Source of the DNA: Armadillidium nasatum
Lineage: Eukaryota > Arthropoda > Malacostraca > Isopoda > Armadillidiidae
DNA: 25,868 nt
Direction of reading: 5' to 3'
Assembly (NCBI GenBank): GCA_009176605.1
Contig: SEYY01007011.1
Span: forward strand, 1 to 25,868
Both the position numbers and the translations under genes were made by a program. A model generated the notes under the pieces. That model worked only from the letters and a program-made list of their open reading frames with translations, was not told the DNA's origin and did not search any database. How positions within the stretch are numbered: the stretch's first letter is position 1; each line of letters opens with the position of its first letter. This document shows, piece after piece, positions 13,514-24,499 of this stretch.

Positions 13514-15331
13514 TAGGAACCGACCGGGGCCCCGGCCCCGGCCAAAAATCAAGGAAAACCGGGGTTGCCGGCCGGGGTTAAAATGGCAAATTATACTTAA
13601 TTTTTTTTTTTTTTTTTTTCAAATTTTCAACCGATTCTGCTGAAACTTTCAGTTATATAGATTTTTTACCGGTAAGAAAAGTCCATTTCTAGCTTTTTTC
13701 CGAGTCTATTACGGCTAAAAGTTTTTTTTTTTTTTTTTTTGTTTTTTTTTTTTTTTGAAATTTTACCCTTTTTTAATTGAATGGCGGTGCCAAACCACTT
13801 TTTAGAATGAGCTGAAAATTGGACAATTTATTCAAAATTAAATGGGATACAAAAGTCTCTAATACACCTTTGTTCCCAGAGTTATAGGAAAAATGTTATA
13901 AGCCAAAAACTGACCAACTATGGAAAAGAAATTTTTTTTTAAAAAAATCAACCTTTTCAAACAAAATTAAAAAAAAAAAATACAACTATGACATTTCCTA
14001 TTTTTGGTGTGTATAGAGGAGGGGTGGGGCTACAAATTCCTCTATGTACTTTATTCGATGACATTCGTTGGTTTTGAGATATAGCCTTCAAAAAGGTCCA
14101 TTTTTGGCCAAATTTCAAAAATTCCCAAAGTTTGAGAGGCTATATCTCGCTTCAAACAAAGAGCATTTAAATATGCACTAATAAAATTTGTTGCCCTGCC
14201 CTCTTCTAAACAATATTCACAAATAAAAAAAAATAGTAGGTAGCGTTTTTTATAAATAATTTTTTCCTCTAGAAGGGTACGATTTTTGCAAAAAAAATTT
14301 CAAGTGCTTATATAACTTTTTTCTAGACGTGATATCAAAAACCTATTCCCACCAATGCAAGAAATTGGGGCAAAGGTATTCAGCAAAATTTTCAGCTCAT
14401 GTGGACCAGTGGTTGGATCCAGTTATTCATTTTTTTCAACTTTGGGTCCAAATAAGTTTCAAACCTTTATAGACTCAAAAAAAATGCTCGAAATCAACTC
14501 AGAACTTCGTGAAAAAATTCACATACTTTGAAAATTTCAGCTCAATCAGTCAAATAATAAAAAAAAAAATTCAAACAAAATATAAGAAAATTAAGATTTT
14601 TTTTCTTTTCTGTTTCTTTTGACCGCTCCTTTTCTGCTAGTGAATGTTCATCTTTGTGTTTTGATTTTAGATACTCCAAAAGATTTGGTTGAAATTTTTT
14701 TTCTTGTAGCACCCGGAGGTTCTCTTCTAATTTTCTGACTGCAGATGTTAACATTTAGCTATTTCGAGCCTATCCTGAAACATTGTAAAGTATTCAAATA
14801 CTGCAGAAGCTGATCTTTTAGCCATATTGACTGAAAGTATAAACAAAATAATAATTTTTAAATAATGCAGCTAAATGATACAAGTTTGATACATGGCAAT
14901 AAAATAACAATGATATTCATAAATACAGGTTAAATTGATAATTTTATATCTTACATTTTTTCAAACTTTACCTTAGGGTCTTACTTAAGTAAACCTGTTG
15001 AATCACTATTATGAATTAGAATATTTTTTTTTTAATTTTTGTACTTTTTTTAAACTTTAACTATACAAAACTGTAATTTTTTCATTTTTTTTGTTGAGAA
15101 AATGCATATAATCATTAATTTAAGTGAATGTTGACTATTCTACTCCTTCCTTACAATTAAATAAACCTTATATCTAATTTTCTTAACCTTAAATTTCAGT
15201 GCTTTTAACCTCTTTACAAATTTTAGAAAACCCCGGCTAGAACCCCGGCCCCGGCCCCGGCCCCGGCCAAATTTGGGTGACCCCGGCCCCGGCCCCGGCC
15301 CCGGCCAAATTCCAACCCCGGTCGGTTCCTA
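13514..15331. mobile_element. hAT-like DNA transposon, copy 2 (1818 bp)
   Basis: Nearly the same sequence as 3552-5319 over its full length, in the same orientation. TAGGAACCGACCGGGGC at the left pairs with CCCCGGTCGGTTCCTA at the right. The right subterminal region carries an expanded CCCCGG hexamer array (two blocks around 15243-15307) that is almost single-copy in copy 1. Both flanks read TATATATA, consistent with insertion into TA DNA but uninformative as a duplication. It sits in intron 1. Confidence 0.85.
14542..14754 (-). pseudogene. Broken BED zinc-finger remnant, copy 2
   Basis: Shares LLEYLKSKHKDEHSLAEKER with the 4617-4829 remnant, but a small indel upstream puts the CNIC half in another frame. 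Same minus orientation within its element. Confidence 0.5.
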
Positions 15332-15677
<346 letters not shown>

Positions 15678-16256
15678 ATATGGATACAATTCATGTAATT
15701 TATTTTGTAGAAACGTATTAAAGCAATTGTTATTGTTTAAAGAAACATTCTTGGTTTTGTAAACTAAGTAACGCTAAAAAAAAAAAATTCACTTCAACTT
15801 CATTTAGACTGTAGAAGATTAAAAAAATTCTTATTATAAAAACAGTGTCAAAATACTTTTTGAGCATTTTACATGCCTTTATCTTTTGATATTGCCTAAA
15901 AAGATTTTTTTCATTATTCAGTGTCAGAATATTCATTGATATTTTTTTTTGGCAATAATAATAGTATTATTATATACATATTGACATTTTATAATTTTCT
16001 TAATACATGATTAAAATAATGCAGTAAACACACAAATATACGTAAGGAAATTTTAAAATCAGGTTTCTGGTATAGCAAACAATGAACTTGGCATTAGAAT
16101 TTTGAATTCATGATCTTTTAAATTATTAGAATGTACAAATTTTTAAACGTGTTATCATACGTAAAAAATTATAACTAGGCAGAATTATCTTGTACTTGTA
16201 AGTTGGTTATTTAAAAACATTCATTTTATATACTCTATTATTTTTTTTCATTCCAG
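15678..16256. other. End of intron 1, nothing recognised
   Basis: AT-rich intronic DNA ending in the T-rich acceptor tract of the BTB exon. No other feature seen. Confidence 0.6.
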
Positions 16257-17042
16257 GGATGTTTTATAGATGTAACCTTGGCCTGTGAAGACAAATTTGT
16301 GAAAGCTCATAAATTGGTATTAAGCGCATACAGTGATTATTTTAAACGCATATTTTCTTCCATAAACTATAATCAGCATCCAGTTGTCATGATGAAAGAT
16401 GTCTCATTCGAAGTTCTTCAAGCTGTTTTAGAGTTTATGTATTGCGGAGAGGTCAATGTCGCCCAGTATAATTTGAAAGCTTTTATGAAAACTGCGCGTA
16501 GCCTTAAAATTAAAGGTTTAAGTATGGAGGGCAGTGATGAAGAGGAAAGAGAATCACCACCTCAAAAGAAGAGGAAAAACTCTCCAGGTGATAAACATTT
16601 AATGCATTCTCCACCTGTGAAAAAAAAGAAATCGTTCCCTCTTCAGGAACAAAACTATTACGAAGAGGAAGATGACGAATTGGATAACACTAATGATGCT
16701 TATTGGGATGAGGATAGTTCAAGCATGCCCCAAAATTATGGAATGAAAGCAAGATTCCCTCAACAACAACGATCTTCACAACAAGGTTTTTCTCATCATC
16801 GTTATGAAAATGGCAGCAGTCTTCAGGAAAGGAAGAGGAACAACTCTTTTGGTAACAGTTCTCATTCGAGCCAACAAAGCCGATCTTCAGTGAAGCCCAT
16901 TACAAGTCAAACAACCTTCAAAGGCCGTACACCAAGCGTTCTTCCAAGCAGCAATAGAGGGAAGGCAAGAATGAAAGAAGATGTAACGCCAATTAGTGAC
17001 CAAAACCCTTCAGACAATGAAGATTTACCAGAAAGTAATTTA
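16257..17042 (+). CDS. BTB domain plus charged linker exon of the BTB-transposase fusion gene
   Basis: The acceptor is a T-rich tract ending TTCATTCCAG|GGA. The first ~95 codons are a BTB/POZ domain of the arthropod lola/tramtrack type: IDVTLACEDKFVKAHKLVLS, then SDYFKRIF, HPVVMMKDVSFEVLQAVLEF, MYCGEVNV and a closing ARSLKIKGL. This fold is a dimerisation and co-repressor-binding module of nuclear factors. A disordered linker of ~165 residues follows: an acidic SDEEE patch, two basic clusters (KKRK and VKKKK, plausible nuclear localisation signals), and Ser/Gln/Asn-rich sequence. The donor TTA|GTAAGT at 17042/17043 is on a codon boundary and joins in phase 0 to 18348. If that donor is not used, the frame runs ten more sense codons to TAA at 17076-17078. 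Family: certain. Full transcript structure: inferred from splice signals only. Confidence 0.85.
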
Positions 17043-17078
17043 GTAAGTGAAGATAATTTAGTAATAAATTTAAATTAA
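17043..17078 (+). CDS. Alternative C-terminus of the BTB exon (intron retention)
   Basis: If the GTAAGT donor at 17043 is skipped, the BTB frame adds VSEDNLVINL-N and stops at TAA 17076-17078. This would give a protein with the BTB domain and linker but no DNA-binding or transposase part. AATAAA hexamers at 17445, 17470 and 17800 could end such a transcript. The donor is strong, so this could equally be unused intron sequence; transcript data would decide. Confidence 0.4.
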   Translation, partial: VSEDNLVINLN

Positions 17079-17159
17079 TCCTCAGAGACGAAAAATCTAT
17101 TATTGTCATTGGAGAAGATTTTTATTTTAAATTAAGTTGAGAAAATTTTTTGTTGGTAG

Positions 17160-17160
<1 letters not shown>

Positions 17161-17218
<58 letters not shown>
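17161..17218. repeat. (AAT)n microsatellite
   Basis: About 58 bp of TAA/AAT triplets in intron 2, or in the 3' UTR of the short isoform. Confidence 0.95.
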
Positions 17219-18298
17219 CATATTGTCAAATAGACATTAGAAAACTCAATTCTGTTTTGTGTTTTATTGGGTATGCATTTTTTATGCTGTTAAAATTAGT
17301 TACAAGATGTAAATTTTATTTATTTATTTATATTTTTGGAGGAGGGGGGGGGGAGGGTTATGTGTATTAAGTTATTTAGTTAAGTATGATAAATTATCAA
17401 ATTATGCATTATCTTTGTTTCATTTACTCTGGTACTCAGCATTAAATAAATTTTAATTTTTATTTGCCCAATAAAATTACTTGTCTTTTAATATTTTGTT
17501 TTGAATTAATTCATCTTTATATATTTTTATTGTGACTTTTTAAATACTCATAATGACAAAAGTTGGTATTTTTTTTAAGGAAAATGTGAATGTATTAACT
17601 GTAAATTTATTGTTCATTAACATTAAGCAAAGTTAAACCCTTGTGTACCAAGTTCCTTAAGCAGAATCTGTAAAAGTGTATTTGTTATATATGTGTGAGT
17701 ACTTTCTGAAATCTGTACTCTCTTTGGTACTGTCATAAAACATTGCCATGGTCTTGATGCTCACAGCACATATGACATTTTGGGTGAATTTCATACATGA
17801 ATAAAATTTTGAAAATATCTTCGGATTTTTACAAAGATAGGTTCTAAGGTTTATATGGTAATGGTTTCATTTAATTATTGTTATGCCTTTGGTGCTGGTC
17901 GGTTTTCCTGGAGTATTTTCTCTTTGTTGACATTAAGAATTTGGTTTTTGAACTTTTAAAAAAACTCCAAACTCAAAAATATCTTTCAAGTATTCAATCA
18001 TAATGCTCTTAAAAACTTTTTTCAACTTGTCTTTCCCCAGTGTTTTTATTTCCCATGTATGGAGCTGACTTTGTTCTTGACTTCTATAGAGGGCACATTC
18101 TTGGGTTAAAAATCTTTTACATATATATAGTTTTATTTGCTGTTGATACAAAGCTCGCAATCACGCAGGGCTATAAAGACTGGTTTATTTTTCGTTCTTT
18201 ACTTATCTTTCTCTTCCCTTTGAAATATGAAAGTAGGTGAGCCATCTTTAGGTATGAAACTATGGTACACTATAAATGTAAGTAGACATTTTAAAAAA
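17219..18298. other. Intron 2, possible 3' UTR of the BTB-only isoform
   Basis: AT-rich with a short poly-G run near 17340-17355. The AATAAA hexamers are listed separately. No reading frame with family similarity. Confidence 0.5.
17445..17805 (+). promoter_or_regulatory. Cluster of AATAAA signals inside intron 2
   Basis: Canonical hexamers lie at 17445-17450, 17470-17475 and 17800-17805, 370-730 bases after the alternative stop at 17078. They would suit the 3' end of a short BTB-only transcript. In DNA this AT-rich, hexamers also arise by chance. Confidence 0.35.
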
Positions 18299-18347
18299 TT
18301 ATTATTATTATTATTATTATTATAATTAATACTATTATTATTATTAG
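18299..18347. repeat. (ATT)n microsatellite forming the exon 3 acceptor
   Basis: An interrupted ATT run whose last unit, ATTATTAG, supplies the AG used at 18346-18347. An acceptor built from a variable microsatellite may splice variably. Confidence 0.7.
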
Positions 18348-19506
18348 GATGAAAGTTTCTCGAAGAGTTCTCAAACATCTGGTTCAAGAAACCTGAAGGA
18401 TGAAAAGAAACCTGCCGTGCTTAAATCGGATTTATTTTCAAAACCAGATTTAGAAACCCGTCTTACCCGTTTTATTGTATATATGAGTCAGATTACTCCC
18501 CTAACTATAAGTCAAGTGAAAACTTTCGCTTGGAGTCTTGACTCTGTACATGGTGGTGGTCACTTTGATGAGAATGGACCACCTACGAATTGGTCGAACA
18601 CTTTCAGGAAGAAGTACCCTAAAATGAAAAATATTCTGCGTAATTATGACTTCTTAAAACCAAATCAATTATCACCAGCAAAGTTTTCGTACAAGGCGCT
18701 TGGTGATTACCTAACACCAATTCAAGAAATCATTGAAGCCTTTAGTTTAAATGAAAGTCCTCAAAACTTCTGGAGTTGTGCAGAGTACTCACTTAATCTA
18801 AGTAAAGCAGGAATCCAGGGCCAGGATAATATTCGACCCGCTAGAGAAAGATTTATAAAGTCTAATAAATTTTCTGCTAAAGATGATTTTGCTTCTGTGA
18901 TGATATGTGGATCAGCTTCCGGAGAAAAATTGGCTCCATTTGCATTATTCAAAAATCTTGCACCTGATGAGGAATTCACAAAGAAGGGACCTTCGGATGC
19001 TATGTATGATCAGAATTCCACAGGATTCTTTGACTCTGATGCATTACTGAAATGGTTTGAGGACTGTTTTCTTCCAAGATGTCCAGAGTCTCGATCAGAA
19101 GACAGCCCTGTAATCCTTCTAATGAATTCTCTACTTCCCCTCGTCTCGCAAGAGATGCTTGACATGGCACTAGCAGAAAATGTCATTCTTTTGTCATTGA
19201 TGCCACATTTACATCACGCGTGCCAACCAATGGATGTATCATTTGTTAGTGGCTTCCGAAAGTCACTTAAAGAAAAGATCGAAGCAAATGGAGTTCGTGG
19301 TGACGAGCTTAAAGATTCTTTACCTTCACTTTTGACTGACGCTTACAGCAAAAAAATTACAGCAAATTTATTAAAAGATGGTTTCAGAATCTGCGGTGTT
19401 TTCCCTCTATCTATTGCTGTAAATCAAGATGATTATAAGAATCTGACCTCGGATCTGGGCTTCGACTTAATAGCCACTAGTATGGAAAATGAAGTTGGTG
19501 ATACTG
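18348..19506 (+). CDS. Domesticated pogo/Tigger/Jerky-type transposase exon (HTH + inactive DDE domain)
   Basis: The acceptor ATTATTATTAG|GAT opens a frame of 386 codons ending at donor ACTG|GTAAGT (phase 1). After ~30 polar residues comes a CENP-B/Tc5-type helix-turn-helix region (LTRFIVYMSQITPLTISQVK ... WSNTFRKKYPKMK). The DDE_1 body follows: VMICGSASGEKLAPFALFKN, FDSDALLKWFEDCFLPRC, PVILLM, ENVILLSLMPHLHHACQPMD, then the family's closing LKDGFRICGVFPLS. Family members cut and paste DNA using three acidic residues. Here the first (normally NCDET) is SCAEY, with Ala at 18780-18782. The second (normally L.LDNHSSH) is LLMNSLLP, with Asn at 19125-19127. Only the third (QPMDVS, Asp at 19233-19235) is kept. 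The long undisrupted frame with a broken active site suggests host use as a DNA-binding or scaffold protein. A retained frame in a recently dead transposon is the alternative, but the matching splice phases on both sides argue against it. Confidence 0.88.
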
Positions 19507-19598
19507 GTAAGTGATCGCATTGTATTCGCTTTTCATAGGGTTTAATTTTAGGAATTTTCAATTTTATGTAAAGATTGAATGAAAATGCTGATTATTTT

Positions 19599-20271
<673 letters not shown>

Positions 20272-20515
20272 TTTAGGAGTGCCACATCAGTACTCAGTTG
20301 AACCAGTTCCCCGTCATTGACGATGTTTATTTTTTGTTTATAATTGCATAGCAGATTTAGTTCTAGTCTCGTGGGAGAGGAAAAGATACCTGGAACAATA
20401 TGGGTTTGGATAGGTGTAATCAATGTATGTATTGAGAGAGAGAAAGGGATAATATGCAGAAAAAATGATGTTAATAGGTGACCACTGGTAATGGTTCTAC
20501 TACATGGGGCATTCC

Positions 20516-22150
20516 ATGTTGTCCATGTGTCTGAAATTTAGATCATTCCTTTTGAACCACCTTCAGGTTTGCTGAAACTGTGTTAGTATACATAAATCTT
20601 TCAAACGAAGTTGTTAAAATTATAGCTCACGATCTCTTATAGTTGAGGCATAAGGATCTGTTATTGGATGGTAAACCTATTCTCCACGATTAACTTACAA
20701 GAAAATACTGGAGATTAAATAAGAGTTATTTCAAAATCATAGTTGCCAACCATATAATATTTGATACATAGTTTATTTTCCGGTACCGAACAGGAAAATT
20801 TGCACTCACAAATCCCCAAACCCATAACTTTTTACATTTCATGTTGCCACAGCATCTGAAAATCAAAATTTGTTAAGCCAATAACTATAAACCCATTCAT
20901 TTTGGTACTTTGGCTATTTCAGCTGTACATTGACTTGCATCATATTCTCTCTCAGTTCAATTTCTGGCTCCTAAGCCCATTTAGTTGCTTAGATGTTTGC
21001 CTTCAAAAAGGGGTTTAAAATTTTAGCTAAAAAAATTTTTTTTTTTTTTTAATTTTTTTAATTTTTTTATTATTTTTTTTTTTTTATTATTTTTGTTGTT
21101 GTTGTTTTGTTGTTGTTGTTGTCATCATTTAAGACATTCAAATTAGGTTTGAAGAATGTACTCTTCCTTGCCAATTTTTGTTGAATGACTGATTAAAAAT
21201 TTACTTATTTTATAAATTTAATGAGTCATCATTTTATGTTTAAAATTTTTAAAAATTAACTTGTAATAATTGTATCTGAAGAACCTTTTGCAAATAAACC
21301 TGTGAAATGTACTATTGTAGTTGAAAGTAACAACTCGATATGCCATAGCTTGTCTTTTACAATTAAAGTTGGGATGAAATTATTGCATAATTGAAGTAAT
21401 GTAGTTTTAGTTTAGATAATACTTAGTACGAAAGAAGTATAACAACGAATAACATTAGTAATTTCATTAAAATAATGTAAATATTAGTCTCTGCACAGAA
21501 TTTGGGTAGGAGGTGTAGTTCTTCCTTCAAATCTAATTTAAATCTTAAAAGATCCCAGAATAGGATAAAATTATTCTTATAGATCAGGGTCTGCTTTTTC
21601 CAATGGTTGTAGGCAAAATAATATTGAATAATTTTTTTATTTCAAAAAGTGATTAAATTCGTGATGTTTGAAAGTAAATATCTAAGCAACTAAATGGGCT
21701 TAGGGGCTAAAAATTGAACTTTGAGAAGACATTGTGTAGGTTTGGTGTCATTGGCAAACAAATTTTGGTTTTCAGATGTTGCGACAACATAACGTTGCCA
21801 CTTTAAGATAGAAATATAGAAAAGTTTTATGGGTTTAGAAGTTTTGTGAGTGCAATTTTCTTGTTCAACACCCTAAAAAGAACTATTGTGTTAAATTTAA
21901 ATGGTGAGCTATTGTGGTTATGAAATAACAGCTCCTTAAAACTTTAGCCTTTTCTTGTAAGTGATCTTCACAGAAAAAAAACCCTAATGCTTCAATTATT
22001 AAGAGATCTTAGAACTACAATTTTTCACAATTTGGTTTGAAAGATGTATGTATAGTTGTATACTCTCACCAAGTTTCAACATAATTGAAGATTGTTGATC
22101 AGAGAACACTTGGTCGACCGCTTGACACTTTAGAAATGGGAATCCCTAGC
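20516..22150. mobile_element. Large imperfect inverted-repeat element in intron 3
   Basis: The arms ~20516-21005 and ~21660-22150 are inverted copies. Left: ATTTGCACTCACAAATCCCC, GCATCTGAAAATCAAAATTT, AAGCCCATTTAGTTGCTTAG. Their complements occur in the right arm: TTTTGTGAGTGCAATTTTC, AATTTTGGTTTTCAGATGTT, CTAAGCAACTAAATGGGCTT. The outer ends are less clear (GGGGCATTCC against GGGAATCCC), and no target duplication was found. The centre holds T and GTT runs and no coding frame. It could be an old non-autonomous DNA transposon. Confidence 0.7.
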
Positions 22151-22410
22151 ATGTCAAAATAGTCTCATAGAAAATATTTCAATTTTCAAAGTTTTATGAA
22201 TTTGATTTTGATTTCTTTTAATATACCTATCCAGTTCATAAAAAGAAATTGTAGGCTTATTCAATTATTATACTCTTACTAATAAATTATAAAATATAAT
22301 CCTTCTAAAAACTGGCAAGTCATTGTATAAATACTTTTCTAGTTTTCGTAATTCACTGATTATTCACCCATTTAACTACTGAAGGGTTTATGATTTTTAT
22401 TTTGTTACAG

Positions 22411-22682
22411 AAAAACGAGGTTTCAAGCGACAGAGTAAGCTTCTTCCAAAGAAACAACAGGGTGAAGTAAATACAAGTGATGAAGAAGAGGTGTTTGGAG
22501 AAGACATGAATTCATGCTATGTTTGTGGTAAAGACTATCCTAAAAATGGAACTAAAGAACAACAAGAAAAGTGGTTTAAATGCAGTAAAAAATATTGTAC
22601 CAACATTTCGTGTGAAGAATGTTTACCTCTGAACTGTGATGCTGGTGGTGAGTTCCGTTGTATTGATTGTAAAAAACACTGA
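22411..22682 (+). CDS. C-terminal cysteine-rich zinc-finger exon of the fusion gene
   Basis: The acceptor TTTTGTTACAG|AA takes phase 1 from the 19506 donor, giving GAA AAA CGA (E-K-R). About 30 basic then acidic residues (KRQSK, KK, SDEEEVFGED) lead to a compact module with nine cysteines in ~53 residues: CYVCG first, then single cysteines after WFK, KKY, NIS, EE and LPLN, and a final CIDC, before KKH and stop TGA 22680-22682. CxxC pairs at both ends and a Trp in the middle resemble the PHD/RING-like zinc module at the C-terminus of many jerky-like transposases. The metal-binding fold is inferred from Cys spacing. An AATAAA follows at 22921, so this is very likely the last exon. Confidence 0.85.
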
Positions 22683-22945
22683 TCTGCTTCTACTTGATGA
22701 GGCTAGTCATCTTGGGATTCTGTAGAGATGGGTATTACACTTTTAAAGACCTGACTGAAACTTCAGGTAAACGTTTTGTAACTCAATGTTCATGAATTAT
22801 GTAACTTCTTTATCCAGTTTGAATTTGTATACCCATATTTTTAATAGTTTTATCTTAATTGTAAATGCACGTATGTTCATGTGATAAGTTTGTTAATGTT
22901 CAACAGTAGTTTGAATATTCAATAAAATTTGGCCGTTTTTATTTT
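22683..22945 (+). promoter_or_regulatory. 3' UTR and polyadenylation signal of the fusion gene
   Basis: The stop codon is followed by ~240 AT-rich bases and a canonical AATAAA at 22921-22926, with T/G-rich sequence downstream (GGCCGTTTTTATTTTTAG). The exact cleavage site cannot be read from sequence. Confidence 0.6.
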
Positions 22946-23160
22946 TAGTTATTTTACTGAATTCTTTTGACCTTTTGGTTCCTGACCTTTCGATTTTGAC
23001 CTCCCAATATGAATGTACTTATATATAAAAAATTCACACACACACATCACGGGCATTGCCCTATTTAAAGAGGGAGGATTTTAAGGAAATTTCTTCAAAA
23101 ACTATGATGATTTTATTGAAAAAAAAAAAAAAATGAAGGGATGGGATTTGAACAATAAAA
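22727..23160. other. Downstream of the fusion gene, nothing further recognised
   Basis: After the polyadenylation signal: short CA repeat (CACACACACA) near 23040 and an A run near 23118. No gene seen. Confidence 0.5.
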
Positions 23161-23161
23161 T

Positions 23162-23660
23162 TGTGGTCATCTATGATGTGGTGTCTGTTTACTAATGTTC
23201 CCACATTACCTTGAGGTGGTTAAAAGAATATGTAGATGGTTCGGGTTCTGAAATGTGTATGGAGCACACTTTTTTTTTTTTTTTTTGGAAACCATTTTTT
23301 TTAGGCAGAAGTTCGGTTTGGGTAATGGGTTTGCCTCTTTCCCCGATTTTCGGTTTGGGTATGGGTTCGCCTTTTTCCCCTATTTTGAGTATACTGTTTA
23401 TGGAAGTTTTTGAATTGAAATTGTATTTTGAGATGTTACTCTTCGAAATATTGGATGGTGGAGTTATTTGATGACATTTTTGCCATTTTACCCATCACCT
23501 TGGATCCCCAATTATTTTTGGAAAAATAAAATTTACGCTTGAGAAAATGAAAAAATAATAAAATTTCTTTTTTAGACATCTTTATTGATGTAAATAATGT
23601 TAATATTGGCCCTGTTTTTTTCTGTTTTTAGAAAACCCATTTATACATACAGTAGCATAT
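23162..23660 (+). pseudogene. Penelope-like element reverse transcriptase relic
   Basis: Plus-strand pieces in order: DVVS then FTNVP (the SFDVVSLFTNVP motif), MGLPLSPIFG and GMGSPFSPILSILFMEVFE (the MGSPLSP.LAN.FME.FE motif, apparently partly duplicated), DDIFAILP (catalytic DD), then FLDIFIDVNN and FRKPIYT (the LPFLDV...YRKPTHT block). This motif set is diagnostic of Penelope-like retroelements, not of other LINEs. Frame changes and stops separate the pieces. No GIY-YIG endonuclease was seen. Confidence 0.75.
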
Positions 23661-24230
23661 AAAAATGGGTATTGTTACGTCACAACAAATTAGAGCATTA
23701 AAAATCTGTCCCCACTCCTCCCTTAGAGATTGAGTTAAAATTCATAAGAAAAACTTTCAGATCCCTTTTCTATCTGGATAGTGTTATCAATAAAGCATTT
23801 CAAAAAGTTTAGAAGAAAATATAGGTGTAGGGACTAATGTTAATTAAGGAAAAAAGCAATTTTATAATGAAAGAATTATTCCATTCGATTTAAAAACACG
23901 TAATTAAAAACTTTTCTCAAATACCGTATCGTTTGTGCTATTCGTTCCTATTACTCTTAAAAGAATTTTTTTATCTAAATCACGTTTATCTGATAGAAAA
24001 GAAGATACGGGGGTGGGTGTAGAGTAGGGTGCATAAATTGTGATGGTAGGTACTATGGAAAAACACAGAGTTTGAAAGACATCTATAGTCAGATATGGTG
24101 ACCCTAATTTGCGTTACATCGGCATATTTAAGAAAAAAATTACATAATCGATACGAGTTCGGCAAAGTTGCTATTTTCTTGCCAAAATAACGATAATAGA
24201 AAGTTTTAAAGAGTCTATTGCTATTAAAAA
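23661..24230. other. AT-rich DNA, nothing recognised
   Basis: No coding frame or repeat copy that I can name; it may include further decayed Penelope sequence. Confidence 0.4.
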
Positions 24231-24418
24231 TACTAATAACTTTAATAGATCCCTTGGTGAAATGAAAATTGATGAAATTTTAAATAATTAAAATAAAAAG
24301 TTTTACAAGAACATTTTGAAAAAAAAAAAAATTTCGGGTTAATTTTGTACATAATTCCGAACCAACAAAATTTGAATGATGGGGTCTTGAATAAAGGGAT
24401 CTATTAAAGTTATTAGTA
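24231..24418. repeat. Perfect 25-bp inverted repeat with 138-bp loop
   Basis: TACTAATAACTTTAATAGAT plus CCCTT (24231-24255) is exactly complementary to 24394-24418. This could be the termini of a tiny MITE (188 bp) or a hairpin. Flanks: CTATTAAAAA at the left and TACCTTGAAT at the right, with no clear duplication. Confidence 0.7.
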
Positions 24419-24499
24419 TACCTTGAATAAAGATTTTTGGGTGCGAGATCGAAAACTCTGTTTTTAATATAATATGTTTTAATTGTTATTTTTATCTTT

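Noticed and set aside
18761-18979. Minus-strand frame inside the transposase exon
   Set aside because: Shadow of the strongly supported plus-strand coding exon.
23135-23155. GGGATTTGAAC resembling a tRNA T-arm (box B) on the minus strand
   Set aside because: No matching acceptor stem, anticodon arm or box A around it.
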